A program made the position numbers and the translations under genes. A stretch of 64,000 nt of DNA, taken from positions 248,001-312,000 of the forward strand of contig JAWKLR010000001.1 of the NCBI GenBank assembly GCA_041392625.1. Reading direction: 5' to 3'. Every line of letters starts with the position of its first letter. Position 1 is the stretch's first letter. Below the pieces are notes generated by a model. That model did not search any database. It saw only the letters and a list, made by a program, of their open reading frames with translations, and was not told where the DNA came from. The DNA is from M3007 sp041392625 (lineage in GTDB: Bacteria; Bacteroidota; Bacteroidia; Chitinophagales; Saprospiraceae). This document shows, one piece after another, positions 1 to 8,077 of this stretch.

Positions 1-1733
1 TCCGTGTAAATTTCCAATATCAGTTTCCTTCCTTCCACGATATCAAAGGTTGTTACCGAATTGCTTTTGTTGTTGTCCGCAGCAATGATCTTCCAGGGTG
101 AATTCAGTGGTTCCAACCCCAGAACATGTTTGGAAATCAAAACAAGGTCAAAGGTTGAAACTCCGTTACCGTCGTTGCCTGTTTTTATGGGAGTAACGGT
201 ATAGCTCAATCCTGCTTCCAATCCTGTAAAGCTGTAGTTTCCTGCAATATTGGTATACGTGGTGTCGCTGGCACCGCCGCTCAACACAACCATACAATTG
301 ACCATAGCCTGGCCCCAGTGGGTTTGTACATTCCCACTGATATCCACAGTAGTTGGGGCGGGTTGCCAATACCCATTTTGCGTCATGGCATTTGTATTCC
401 CGGGATCGAGCCATTCTTTGAGCCGCTCATCCGGAAAGTCGCCATCATCCCAGGATAAACTAAACATACCAAAATAAGCACCCGTAACAATACAGGGGTC
501 TACGTTGTTGACAGACCCTCCGTGCAGTTGCCCGATAATGCGTTTGTTTTTATCAAGCAGTGGGCTTCCCGAAGAACCTGGCTGAAAGGTTCCGTGGTCC
601 GTTACTGTCTTCCAGTGGGTATACGCATCGGAAATTCCGAAAACGCCTCCCCAGTTGAGTTGCTGTGGGAATATTTGTGCTTCGTCGTCATCCAACGAAA
701 TCTTTTTAATATCACCAATCGGGTGGTGGATATAGGTGGAGTGCGGAGTGTTGTTGGTATCATCACGCGACCAGCCGTTGAAATATACACCGTAGGTTGA
801 TGGGATGGGGTTGAGTTTGAGAAGCATGAAGTCCGTACCTGCCCGATAGGAAATACGTTCACACCCAAGTACCGATTTGAAGGCTGGCTCAGCGCCCTGG
901 TTGTTACAAAGCGCCGATTCATAGTCAAAATAAAAAACCCATTGATCGAAGTCAGGTGCCTGGCCGATTAACTGACAGTGGTGGCCAGTCAGGAAATAAG
1001 GCTCAGTGGATTCATCCGTATTGGCAATCATGGAGCCGGAGCACCAGCCGGAGCCGTTGGAAAAGACCATAAGAATCCGTGCAACTCCCTTTTTTTCCGT
1101 TTGAAAGGTATCTCCTTCCGGACAGTTGATATTGATGTGGCAAGGGTAGGAATCTCCGAAGTCCTCGGGAACATCGTCTCCGTTGTGGTCAAAGGCAACA
1201 TCCACCCGGTTGATGTGGAATGGAGAGCCAGTTCCCTGAACAGAGGCTGGTTCAAAATATTCCAGAACAACTGCTGAGCCGGATACAGGCCCGATGGTGA
1301 ACTTTTTGGAAGGGATGCAGCTGGCTTTTGTGTAAGCTCCGAAAACCTGGCTGCCAACGGGGTTAAATGCAAAAAGGCGGGCACCTTCCGGCAAGTCAAA
1401 CTGATCAAACAAAAGAATCAGACTGAGGGCTTCTTCAGATTGCAGGGTACAGTGCCAGACCCGGTCGCCGTTGGGCTTTTCTGTCCAGGTGCCTGCATTT
1501 TCCAGGCTGATGTCTGCAGAAACCGGGGCAGCGAAACGGGGGTAGGATGGATTTTTTGCATCCTCTGCTCGTGCAGCAGCAGCATCCAGTGTGGGTAGTT
1601 GGACGGTTTCAAAATCAGATGAAAACAGGGCTGGCGTATTCAGGATCTGAGGCCGGCCTCCTTCGCTTATTTGTGCTGAAGCAGCACCTGATAGCAAAAG
1701 TAAAAAGAGTAAAAGTCGGTTGTGCATATACAT
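1..1733 (-). CDS. Secreted trypsin-like (S1) serine protease with dockerin-like C-terminus, partial
   Basis: The open frame runs from an ATG at 1733 (a second in-frame ATG lies at 1727) off the left edge, giving 577 codons without a stop. The N-terminus is a signal peptide ending near ASAQ (residues 18-21). A chymotrypsin-fold protease core follows, with the likely triad H252 (TGHHC), D301 (GTDFMLL) and S388 (GSSGSP), and many paired cysteines, resembling the lysyl-endopeptidase-like proteases of Bacteroidota. After about residue 455 there is a carboxypeptidase-regulatory-like beta segment (NYSFTGLEAG). It is followed by two dockerin-like calcium-loop units (DGNGVSTFDLVLISKHVLG and DNNKSNSVTTFDIV). 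The missing end probably carries a T9SS sorting tail, which I infer from the family. The substrate cannot be told from the sequence. Confidence 0.85.
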   Translation of the reverse strand, partial: MYMHNRLLLFLLLLSGAASAQISEGGRPQILNTPALFSSDFETVQLPTLDAAAARAEDAKNPSYPRFAAPVSADISLENAGTWTEKPNGDRVWHCTLQSEEALSLILLFDQFDLPEGARLFAFNPVGSQVFGAYTKASCIPSKKFTIGPVSGSAVVLEYFEPASVQGTGSPFHINRVDVAFDHNGDDVPEDFGDSYPCHININCPEGDTFQTEKKGVARILMVFSNGSGWCSGSMIANTDESTEPYFLTGHHCQLIGQAPDFDQWVFYFDYESALCNNQGAEPAFKSVLGCERISYRAGTDFMLLKLNPIPSTYGVYFNGWSRDDTNNTPHSTYIHHPIGDIKKISLDDDEAQIFPQQLNWGGVFGISDAYTHWKTVTDHGTFQPGSSGSPLLDKNKRIIGQLHGGSVNNVDPCIVTGAYFGMFSLSWDDGDFPDERLKEWLDPGNTNAMTQNGYWQPAPTTVDISGNVQTHWGQAMVNCMVVLSGGASDTTYTNIAGNYSFTGLEAGLSYTVTPIKTGNDGNGVSTFDLVLISKHVLGLEPLNSPWKIIAADNNKSNSVTTFDIVEGRKLILEIYT

Positions 1734-1872
1734 GGGATGTTGAAATGCGCTAAAAACCGGGGGGAGAGTGGTTTCGGTGGATTAAATAAGGGGCGTGGAT
1801 TAATAAAACAACTGCGAATATAACGATTATTTATTCATACAAGCTGTCGCATAAAAAACGTAGTGTACATTT

Positions 1873-1938
1873 TTGTTTATTCAGCCCTTCGGGCCTTGTT
1901 TATTCGAGCCGCTTTGCTTGCTCTTGTTTATTTGTTTA
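1873..1938. repeat. Intergenic modular repeat: small GC stem-loops each followed by TTGTTTATT
   Basis: TTGTTTATTC occurs at 1873 and 1896, and TTGTTTATTTGTTTA at 1924-1938. The second and third copies are each directly preceded by a short stem-loop (GCCC-TTC-GGGC at 1884-1894; GAGC...GCTC at 1906-1923). The 15-mer recurs at 37792-37806, again after a stem-loop. The stems differ in sequence while the layout is kept. No function is known to me. Confidence 0.5.
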
Positions 1939-1959
1939 GGAGGGAGGATTGGGGTAAAC

Positions 1960-2006
1960 AAAAGATAGTCGGTACCCGGAATCTAGTGGGTTGCCGACTA
2001 TCTTTT
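1960..2006. terminator. Bidirectional intrinsic terminator downstream of the mbnH-like gene
   Basis: A perfect 13-bp stem (AAAAGATAGTCGG at 1960-1972 with CCGACTATCTTTT at 1994-2006) surrounds a 21-nt loop and ends in a T-run on both strands. It lies 22 nt beyond the stop of the minus-strand peroxidase gene, so it most likely ends that transcript. Confidence 0.75.
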
Positions 2007-2028
2007 AAGCAATCCAAATGATCACTTA

Positions 2029-3201
2029 TCAGAATGGATTCTGAATGTCTGGATTGTTGATAAAGGTCGTATCTGTAAGTGCGTGGAGGAATTGTAACAA
2101 TGCCTCTTTGTGGTAGGGAGTAAACCCGGAATACGTAATGGTTCCTCCATTGTTTTCAGGGAATCCGAGCGGGTGGATGAAGGGATCTTTGTTTGGGCCA
2201 GGGTGGCCGCCAGAAATGTAGTGATCCAGCACTTCTTCCAGGGTTTGGAAGCGACCATCGTGCATGTAAGGCGCCGTCAAGGCAATGTTCCGCAGGGTAG
2301 GAGCACGGAATTTGCCGTTGTCCCATTCATTGCCGTTGAATCCTCCCCGTCCAAAGTCTGGAAAGTCTTGCAGGGTTCCGGCAGAGTCTATTCCGTTGTT
2401 GAAGTATTGATTACCTGTGAGGGTCAATCCGCCATGGCAATGGAAGCATTCTGCATCCGGAAGTTGTAGCCCTGCGGTCAGGCCTTCGTCAAAAAACATA
2501 AGCTTGCCGTCTTTTTCTTCATCCTCCAAAGCAAAGGAGTTTCCGGCGAGGAACTGATCAAACTTTGAGTTCCCACTGCTGATCAGCGTGCGTTCAAACT
2601 GAGCAATTGCCTTGGCTGCCATTTCTTTGGTCATTTCTTCGCAACCGGAAATTCCGAATGCCTTTCTGAATAATTCCGGATAGGTGTCATGATTACGCAA
2701 TGAACTCATGGCGTTGGTCCAGGTGTTGTGCATCTCAATCGGGTCTTCGACTGGGGCCAGCGCCTGTGTTTCCAGCGTTGCTGACCGGCCATCCCAGAAC
2801 AAACCATTCCAGGCATAGGCAACATTGATCAGGCTCATGGCACTGCGTTTCCCGTTGATACCATCAATTCCTGTGGATGTTGCAAGGTTATCTGTAAAAC
2901 TTCCGGCAGGCAGGTGGCAGGAGGAACAGGATTGGGTGCTATCGCCAGATAAAATTGGGTCGTAAAACAAGCGGCGTCCCAGTTGCACACCTTCAACGGT
3001 CATTGGGTTGTCTGCCGGAATGGCAATTTCCGGGAAATGGTCCGGCTTCAAGATCGTATAAGCCGTTGGGCTGTACGGGATATCTGTTAGGTCACAACTG
3101 CTTCCAGAGGGCGTGGGATCAGTGGGCTTACAAGCGTTGAACAGGCTCAAACCGGTTACAAACAGAAGTAAAAAACCTATAGGTAACGTGCGCAATCTCA
3201 T
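2029..3201 (-). CDS. Di-haem cytochrome c peroxidase family lipoprotein (MbnH/MauG-like)
   Basis: A 390-aa envelope protein with a lipobox (LFNAC, Cys24). It carries two c-type haem sites, CSSCH at residues 92-96 and CFHCH at 252-256. The conserved family segments FWDGRSATLETQALAP (about 135-150) and PYMHDGRF (311-318) are present; the latter holds the usual second-haem distal ligand region. The family is bacterial di-haem peroxidase/MauG; the MbnH branch oxidises a tryptophan of its partner MbnP to kynurenine and is linked to copper. Two MbnP-like genes lie immediately upstream on the same strand, at 196 nt and further, which favours an MbnH role over simple peroxide removal. This assignment is inferred from context. 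The gene ends at a strong terminator. Confidence 0.9.
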   Translation of the reverse strand: MRLRTLPIGFLLLFVTGLSLFNACKPTDPTPSGSSCDLTDIPYSPTAYTILKPDHFPEIAIPADNPMTVEGVQLGRRLFYDPILSGDSTQSCSSCHLPAGSFTDNLATSTGIDGINGKRSAMSLINVAYAWNGLFWDGRSATLETQALAPVEDPIEMHNTWTNAMSSLRNHDTYPELFRKAFGISGCEEMTKEMAAKAIAQFERTLISSGNSKFDQFLAGNSFALEDEEKDGKLMFFDEGLTAGLQLPDAECFHCHGGLTLTGNQYFNNGIDSAGTLQDFPDFGRGGFNGNEWDNGKFRAPTLRNIALTAPYMHDGRFQTLEEVLDHYISGGHPGPNKDPFIHPLGFPENNGGTITYSGFTPYHKEALLQFLHALTDTTFINNPDIQNPF

Positions 3202-3227
3202 TGTCGGGCTATTTTTAGTTGATATTG

Positions 3228-3266
3228 AATCAGGTGCCCGTGTATTAAAACACTGAACACCTGATT
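3228..3266. promoter_or_regulatory. Nested inverted repeat in the leader of the mbnH-like gene
   Basis: AATCAGGTG (3228-3236) pairs exactly with CACCTGATT (3258-3266), and an inner GTG/CAC pair (3240-3242 with 3251-3253) extends the structure. It sits 27-65 nt upstream of the ATG at 3201, between the mbnP-like and mbnH-like genes. There is no T-run on the minus strand after it, so an operator or RNA structure fits better than a terminator. Confidence 0.35.
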
Positions 3267-3397
3267 GAGAACCTGCCCGGTGCGTTGATTAACAACCTGG
3301 AGAATAGCCTGTGGTGTGGGCTTTTAAAAAATCCGTTTGTGAATCGAATCATAGGTACACCAGGCAGGTTCTTTTCAAAGGAGCTTGTCAGTTTAAA

Positions 3398-4159
3398 TTA
3401 CTGGATGTGAACCGCATTTTTGATGTTGTCCATCAGGATGGTCGCAACGGTTACATCTGCCGGGTTGTTGGATGTAAACTGATTTCCAGGTACAGTCAGG
3501 TCGAACCAGCTGTTGTTGATGGTAAACAAATCTTTCAGGTCCAGTTGGATGTCCATCTGAGAATCTGTTCCCACTGTGAATGGGTGGTCAAACGTGTAGC
3601 TGCGATAAACGGCATCGGAACCGCAATGGAAGAGCATGAAAATATCATCCATCCCGTCGTTGTTTTGGTCGCCGGTACCTTCAATTTTTGTAAAAATGTA
3701 GCTGTTCCAGCCGAGCCAGAATTCAATTTCTCTGGTAAGTGGGTGCCCTGCCGGAAAGTCAGAAGGACGCATTGCGTTGAGATCCGGGCGTACGCCAAAT
3801 CCAACTTTGATCCCGGTATATTCTCCCTCAGGAACCTGGTAGGTGAGCGGAACATCCACTGCAAAATTATCGCTTGCCTGGTCTGGAGTAAAGTCTACCC
3901 ACTCAACATCTGAAAGATGGATTTCTTCAGTTCCTTTCAGGAGCGTGATGTCCGAAACATAGGTGTTGAAACGGCTGAATGCAACGGTATATGTGTCGTA
4001 GTTGTAGTCTTTGTATTTCTCCAGTTTTTGACCATCATAATGCGCCTGGAAATTGATTGTAAACGGACTGTCTGCACCGGTATCAACGGGGCGAACATCT
4101 TTACAAGAAGAGAGGGCAAGGCCGGTAATCAGAAGACTAAAAAACAGTATTTTTTTCAT
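3398..4159 (-). CDS. MbnP-like lipoprotein, partner of the adjacent di-haem enzyme
   Basis: A 253-aa protein with a lipobox (LALSSC, Cys19). The rest matches the MbnP-like fold: an N-terminal beta segment (FTINFQAHYDGQKL), a strand with NTYVSDITLL (65-74), the GVRPDLNAMRPSDFPAGHPL region, and the diagnostic aromatic block EFWLGWNSYIFTKIEG (146-161). In the family this block holds the tryptophan that MbnH converts to kynurenine; W148 and W151 are the candidates. MbnP binds copper after that modification. The gene lies between a second mbnP-like gene (122 nt upstream) and the mbnH-like gene (196 nt downstream). Family assignment is firm; the modified residue is inference. Confidence 0.85.
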   Translation of the reverse strand: MKKILFFSLLITGLALSSCKDVRPVDTGADSPFTINFQAHYDGQKLEKYKDYNYDTYTVAFSRFNTYVSDITLLKGTEEIHLSDVEWVDFTPDQASDNFAVDVPLTYQVPEGEYTGIKVGFGVRPDLNAMRPSDFPAGHPLTREIEFWLGWNSYIFTKIEGTGDQNNDGMDDIFMLFHCGSDAVYRSYTFDHPFTVGTDSQMDIQLDLKDLFTINNSWFDLTVPGNQFTSNNPADVTVATILMDNIKNAVHIQ

Positions 4160-4281
4160 GATCTAACGAATAATCAGGTTAGGGTAAAAGAATTGAAGTT
4201 TAAAACATGTTTCATTAAAAAAACGAGTACAGGCCCATTGATCAACAATGGGTATTGTACATTGACAAAGATAGTTTCCTT

Positions 4282-5100
4282 TTATTGTGAAACAGTAAAT
4301 GCGCCTGGTAAGTTGGCTACGATCTGGGATTTCCAGCTGCTTTTGTCGCCGTTTTGCCAATTCACATTTTCGAACAAAGCCAGGTAATTGATTTTCAGGT
4401 TCACATTGAAATCAAAGCCTGTTTCATGTATAAAGGTACTACTTTCCTCTATCATGAAATTGTCAAAATCGTATCGGGTAAAATAAAGTGTATCCGGTAT
4501 GGTACTACTTAGGGTATCTTTTTGAATAATCAACTGGATTGCAGCATAGGATGTATCTATGCCCCGCCACATTTCTTCTGCTTGCGGAGCCAGGGGGTGG
4601 CCACTCAGGGCAGATGAAGGGAGAATCTTGCGCGCATCTTCAGAAAGTCCTAGTCTGAACTGGATGCGATCAAAGGCTCCGCTGGTTCTGAAATCACCAA
4701 TCGAATACAGCACCGGAGAGCGGCGAACCAGAATAAAATCATCGGTGAATGCTTGTTCCAGTGTATCAGTACCATTCAAGATTTTCAGTTGCACCGTGTC
4801 GGTAACGGTAAGGGCGTTTCCGTTTTGAGTAAGTGCGAATTCTGAAAAATACCAGGTGGCCTTTTTTAATTTAAACCAATGCCCCAGGTTGTTCTGGTAG
4901 GCTGAGTCGGCAAACCAAATCTGCGTATCAAACCCTTGTGAAACCGAGAGGGTAAGGGCCGGGTAGGTGCAGCAGCAGTTTTTATCAGCTGTTACATCAA
5001 AGTTTACTGCTTCTACGTCCAGGCATCCTTCAATAGGCTCATAGCAGGATGCAAGTGTGAGCAGAAAAAAGAGGGGCAAGTAGAAAAGCGATTTATTCAC
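4282..5100 (-). CDS. Second, larger MbnP-like lipoprotein with cysteine-rich N-terminus
   Basis: A 272-aa protein with a lipobox (LASC, Cys19). It is a divergent paralogue of the next gene: ATWYFSEFAL (81-90) corresponds to the first conserved strand, and EEMWRGIDTSYAAIQLII (175-192) to the aromatic block, leaving W178 as the only tryptophan there. Unlike its neighbour it has an N-terminal insert with Cys26 and three consecutive cysteines at 42-44 (GCLDVEAVNFDVTADKNCCC), a motif common before such domains in Bacteroidota and suggestive of disulphides or metal. The start lies 2 nt after the exonuclease stop, so the two are probably co-transcribed. Confidence 0.78.
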   Translation of the reverse strand: MNKSLFYLPLFFLLTLASCYEPIEGCLDVEAVNFDVTADKNCCCTYPALTLSVSQGFDTQIWFADSAYQNNLGHWFKLKKATWYFSEFALTQNGNALTVTDTVQLKILNGTDTLEQAFTDDFILVRRSPVLYSIGDFRTSGAFDRIQFRLGLSEDARKILPSSALSGHPLAPQAEEMWRGIDTSYAAIQLIIQKDTLSSTIPDTLYFTRYDFDNFMIEESSTFIHETGFDFNVNLKINYLALFENVNWQNGDKSSWKSQIVANLPGAFTVSQ

Positions 5101-5102
5101 GA

Positions 5103-5915
5103 TCAGTTTTTTTCTATTTCACGCATAATGGCTTTAATCTGCTGCTTCATTTGAGAAGAAAATTCTTTTTCCTGTATCCAGTGGAAGTAGTTTTTGTCTT
5201 TTGCCAAAACATCTTTTACTGCCTGGTTGGCGTATTTCCCAAAATTAAAGACAACGGTTCCGTCTTTCTGGACTTTCAGTTTTTGAGTAGCATCCAGGAA
5301 ATTCAGGTCGTTGGTGAAATCGTGGATTGCCTTGATGTCATTTTTTATAGGCTGTTCAATTGTATTGCCATCTTCATCGATCAGATCCTGTCCTTCATAC
5401 TTACTCAACTGACCCTTGAATACATCAATGGTAGCCTGCACGTCTGCAAGGGCATCGTGCGCATTTTCCATTTCTTGATCACAATAAAATCGATATGCTG
5501 CTCGCAAGGTGCGCGGTTCCATTTTGTAAAAAACACGTTGTACGTCCACCAGTCGGCGTTTGCTGATGTCAAACTCCATACCCACCCGGGCGAATTCTTC
5601 CATCAACATGGGAATGTCAAACCGGTTTGAGTTGTAGCCTCCCAGATCAGCATCGCCGATGAAATCCCAAATTTCCTGGGCGACTTGTTGGAAGGTGGGT
5701 TTGTTCGCCAGGTCTTTGGGTGTAATTCCATGGATACTCATAGACTCTTCCGAAATCGGAATGCCGGGGTTTATGAGCGAAACCCATTTGGTTGGTGGGC
5801 GATCATCTTTATGAAGTTTAATTAATGCGATTTGTACAATTCGGTCGCGGATTACATTGAGCCCGGTTGTTTCTACATCAAAAAACACCAGGTCTCTGTC
5901 TAATTGGATGTCCAT
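5103..5915 (-). CDS. DEDDh-type 3'-5' exonuclease (DNA polymerase III epsilon-like)
   Basis: A 270-aa soluble protein. Exo I is FFDVETTGL (D13, E15), Exo II is the GGYNSNRFDIPML segment, and Exo III is NAHDALADVQAT with the DEDDh histidine and the last aspartate. The region after about residue 180 resembles the extension of Bacteroidota proofreading-like exonucleases (FNFGKYANQAVKDVL, then KNYFHWIQEKEF, a DUF3820-like segment). It probably removes 3' nucleotides from DNA or RNA. It sits 18 nt downstream of terC and 2 nt upstream of an mbnP-like gene, both on the same strand; I see no functional link to copper. Confidence 0.88.
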   Translation of the reverse strand: MDIQLDRDLVFFDVETTGLNVIRDRIVQIALIKLHKDDRPPTKWVSLINPGIPISEESMSIHGITPKDLANKPTFQQVAQEIWDFIGDADLGGYNSNRFDIPMLMEEFARVGMEFDISKRRLVDVQRVFYKMEPRTLRAAYRFYCDQEMENAHDALADVQATIDVFKGQLSKYEGQDLIDEDGNTIEQPIKNDIKAIHDFTNDLNFLDATQKLKVQKDGTVVFNFGKYANQAVKDVLAKDKNYFHWIQEKEFSSQMKQQIKAIMREIEKN

Positions 5916-5933
5916 AAGATAGGATTTTAAGGG

Positions 5934-6773
5934 TTATTCTACATCAAGCAAATCTTCGTCTATCAGTCCTTTGCTATTGGCAACCTGCCCCGGGCCATGC
6001 AATTGCACGGGCTTGCTGACTTTCCGGAATCGGATATTGAGCATTTCGACAAAAAGGGAAAAGAAAATAGCAAAGTACAGATAGCCTTTTGGGATGGCTC
6101 CTTCAATAAAGTGGCCCAAATGTGCAGCCTCTCCAATCAGTGAAAAGCCAATAAGTAGCAGCAGGGACAGGCCAAGTACCTGTACGGTCGGGTGTTCGTT
6201 GACAAACTTGGTGACCGGACCCGAAAACCACATAATCATGAGAATGGAGATCACTACTGCTACGATCATTACCAGGAGGTTGTCGGCAATACCAACGGCA
6301 GTCAAAATGGAATCAAACGAAAATACAAGGTTAATCAATCCGATTTGAAGGATTACCTGATTGAGGGCTTGTTTACCGGTACCCACTTTTGGGTCGTCCC
6401 CTTCGTTGGGGCCTTCTAGTTTGTGGTGGATTTCCGCTGTTGCTTTGTATATCAGAAATACTCCCCCCAGGAAAAGAATAGCGCCCTGGCCGGTTACATC
6501 ACCATGCAATCCCAGAAAGTCGATTGAGAATAATGCTCCTGTCATTCCAATGACCCATGTAATCCCAAACAGCAAAAGGATTCGAAGGCCCATTGCAAGG
6601 ATCAGACCAATATTAATTGCTTTAGGCTGTTGCTCCTTCGGCAGCTTGGATGACATAATGGATAAGAAGATAATGTTATCCACTCCAAGAACAATCTCCA
6701 AAAACGTCAGGGTAAGCAGGCTAATCCAAGTGTCTGGGGATGTTAAATCAGGCATGATGTTCAGCAAAAACAT
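5934..6773 (-). CDS. TerC family integral membrane protein
   Basis: A 279-aa polytopic inner-membrane protein with about seven hydrophobic helices. It carries the TerC signature LEIVLGVDNIIFLSIMSSKLP near the N-terminus and FSFDSILTAVGIADN later, whose acidic residues lie in the membrane as in metal-exporting TerC/Alx proteins. The start is placed at the ATG at 6773 (MFLLNIM). An ATG at 6755 is equally close to the first helix, and an upstream in-frame ATG at 6830 would add a non-conserved polar stretch. The likely role is metal (manganese or similar) efflux or membrane metallation, by family. Confidence 0.88.
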   Translation of the reverse strand: MFLLNIMPDLTSPDTWISLLTLTFLEIVLGVDNIIFLSIMSSKLPKEQQPKAINIGLILAMGLRILLLFGITWVIGMTGALFSIDFLGLHGDVTGQGAILFLGGVFLIYKATAEIHHKLEGPNEGDDPKVGTGKQALNQVILQIGLINLVFSFDSILTAVGIADNLLVMIVAVVISILMIMWFSGPVTKFVNEHPTVQVLGLSLLLLIGFSLIGEAAHLGHFIEGAIPKGYLYFAIFFSLFVEMLNIRFRKVSKPVQLHGPGQVANSKGLIDEDLLDVE

Positions 6774-6938
6774 AGTGCGGCTATTTTTTTGCAATGTTAC
6801 GGCAATTCGGCAGGTGTTCAAAATTTCCACACCGTTCTGAAAGTGCCGGCTGCATTTTATTCATGCTTTCTGCTTACAAGTATTGGAACAACGCAGTTGG
6901 TGGATTTGGTAAGCGTGGCGACAATTGGGGTACTTGAA

Positions 6939-6971
6939 TTTGCATAAGCACTAAAAATGCCCGCATCTTTG
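6939..6971 (+). promoter_or_regulatory. Bacteroidota-type promoter for the Omp28-like gene
   Basis: TTTG at 6939-6942, a 21-nt spacer, then CATCTTTG at 6964-6971, close to the TAnnTTTG consensus. Transcription would begin about 10 nt before the ATG at 6990. Confidence 0.5.
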
Positions 6972-6989
6972 TGAGAAATCTACTCAAAC

Positions 6990-7984
6990 ATGAAAAAAAT
7001 AAACACTTTCCTCTTGTCTTTCCTTTTTCTGGGAACCGCCTTTGCACAAGGCCCGGTACAGAAATACGTTTTACTCGAACATTTTACCAACTCAAAATGC
7101 TCAATCTGCGCCAGTAAAAATCCGGCTTTTTACAACCTGATTAGTCAGTATCCGGATGAAGTGCACCACGTGGCCATCCACCCCTCAGTGCCTTATAATA
7201 CCTGTGTTTTTTATTTGGCAAACCCCACCGAAAACAATGCCTGGGCTGCTGATTACAATATCTTCGGAACACCACGAGTGGCTGTAAATGGTGAATTAAT
7301 TCCATCCGGAACTCAATTGCTCCCTGCGGCAATGCTCACCGGGGAGTTTGGTCAAACAAGCAATTTGTGGCTGCAGGTGGAAGAGTCGGGTAGTGGAAAT
7401 GCCCGCACTGCTACAGTTAAGGCACATACCATGGGTGCACTGTCTTCAACCAACCTGAAACTGTTTGTGGCCGTTGTAGAAAAACAGTGAATCAAACGAC
7501 TTCCAACGGTGAGTCTGTACATCACGATGTTTTTCGGGATATGTTGACTGAAACCTCCGGAGCCTATTATTTACCTGCACCACAAGGGGGATATACCGAA
7601 TTTGTCTACAACTATACTATTGATGCTGGCTGGAATGCAGATGAAATCTATGTGCTTGCTTTTGTAAGAGATGTCACTACCGGTGAGATTATCAACAGTG
7701 GTACTCCATCTGACCCAATTGTTTTGTCTACAAAAAGTGCAGTATCTGAGCCGATAACATTGTTTCCAAACCCCGCCTCAGATGCCACTTCCGTGCAGCT
7801 GCCTGCTACAGAAAAAGTGAAGCAGCTTGCAGTATTTAATCTGGAAGGCCGGCAGGTTCAAACACGGTACAGCCAGACAGGCGAGCGCCTTGAGTTGGAA
7901 ACATCCAACCTAACTCCCGGCCTCTATGTACTCAAGGTGACCGGTGAGCAAGGAGTGTATACCGGCAAGTTTGTGAAGGAGTAA
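6990..7984 (+). pseudogene. Omp28-like T9SS-sorted secreted protein, single frameshift
   Basis: Two abutting frames (6990-7490 and 7487-7984) make one protein of about 330 aa. The first half has a signal peptide (LFLGTAFAQ), a thioredoxin-like segment with the CSIC motif (LLEHFTNSKCSICASKNP), and the FGTPRVAVNG cis-proline loop typical of Omp28 proteins. The second half continues the Omp28 beta domain (NGESVHHDVFRDML) and ends in a T9SS type A tail (LFPNPASD, then GLYVLKVTGEQGVYTGKFVKE). At about 7484 the sequence has A5 where A6 would restore VVEKTVNQ without a stop. It may be a sequencing slip; otherwise the secreted protein loses its sorting signal and would stay in the periplasm. Confidence 0.85.
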
Positions 7985-8040
7985 ACCCAGAGAAATTTTA
8001 GGGTGAACCAGATTTGAGATTGACTGCTCACCCAAAAAGA

Positions 8041-8077
8041 AAAGCCCCGGATACTGTAAAAGTCCGGGGCTTTTTTT
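8041..8077. terminator. Bidirectional terminator between the Omp28-like gene and purB
   Basis: AAAGCCCCGGA (8041-8051) pairs perfectly with TCCGGGGCTTT (8063-8073), followed by a run of T to 8077 and preceded by A residues. It serves the two convergent genes and overlaps the purB stop codon by two bases. Confidence 0.85.
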
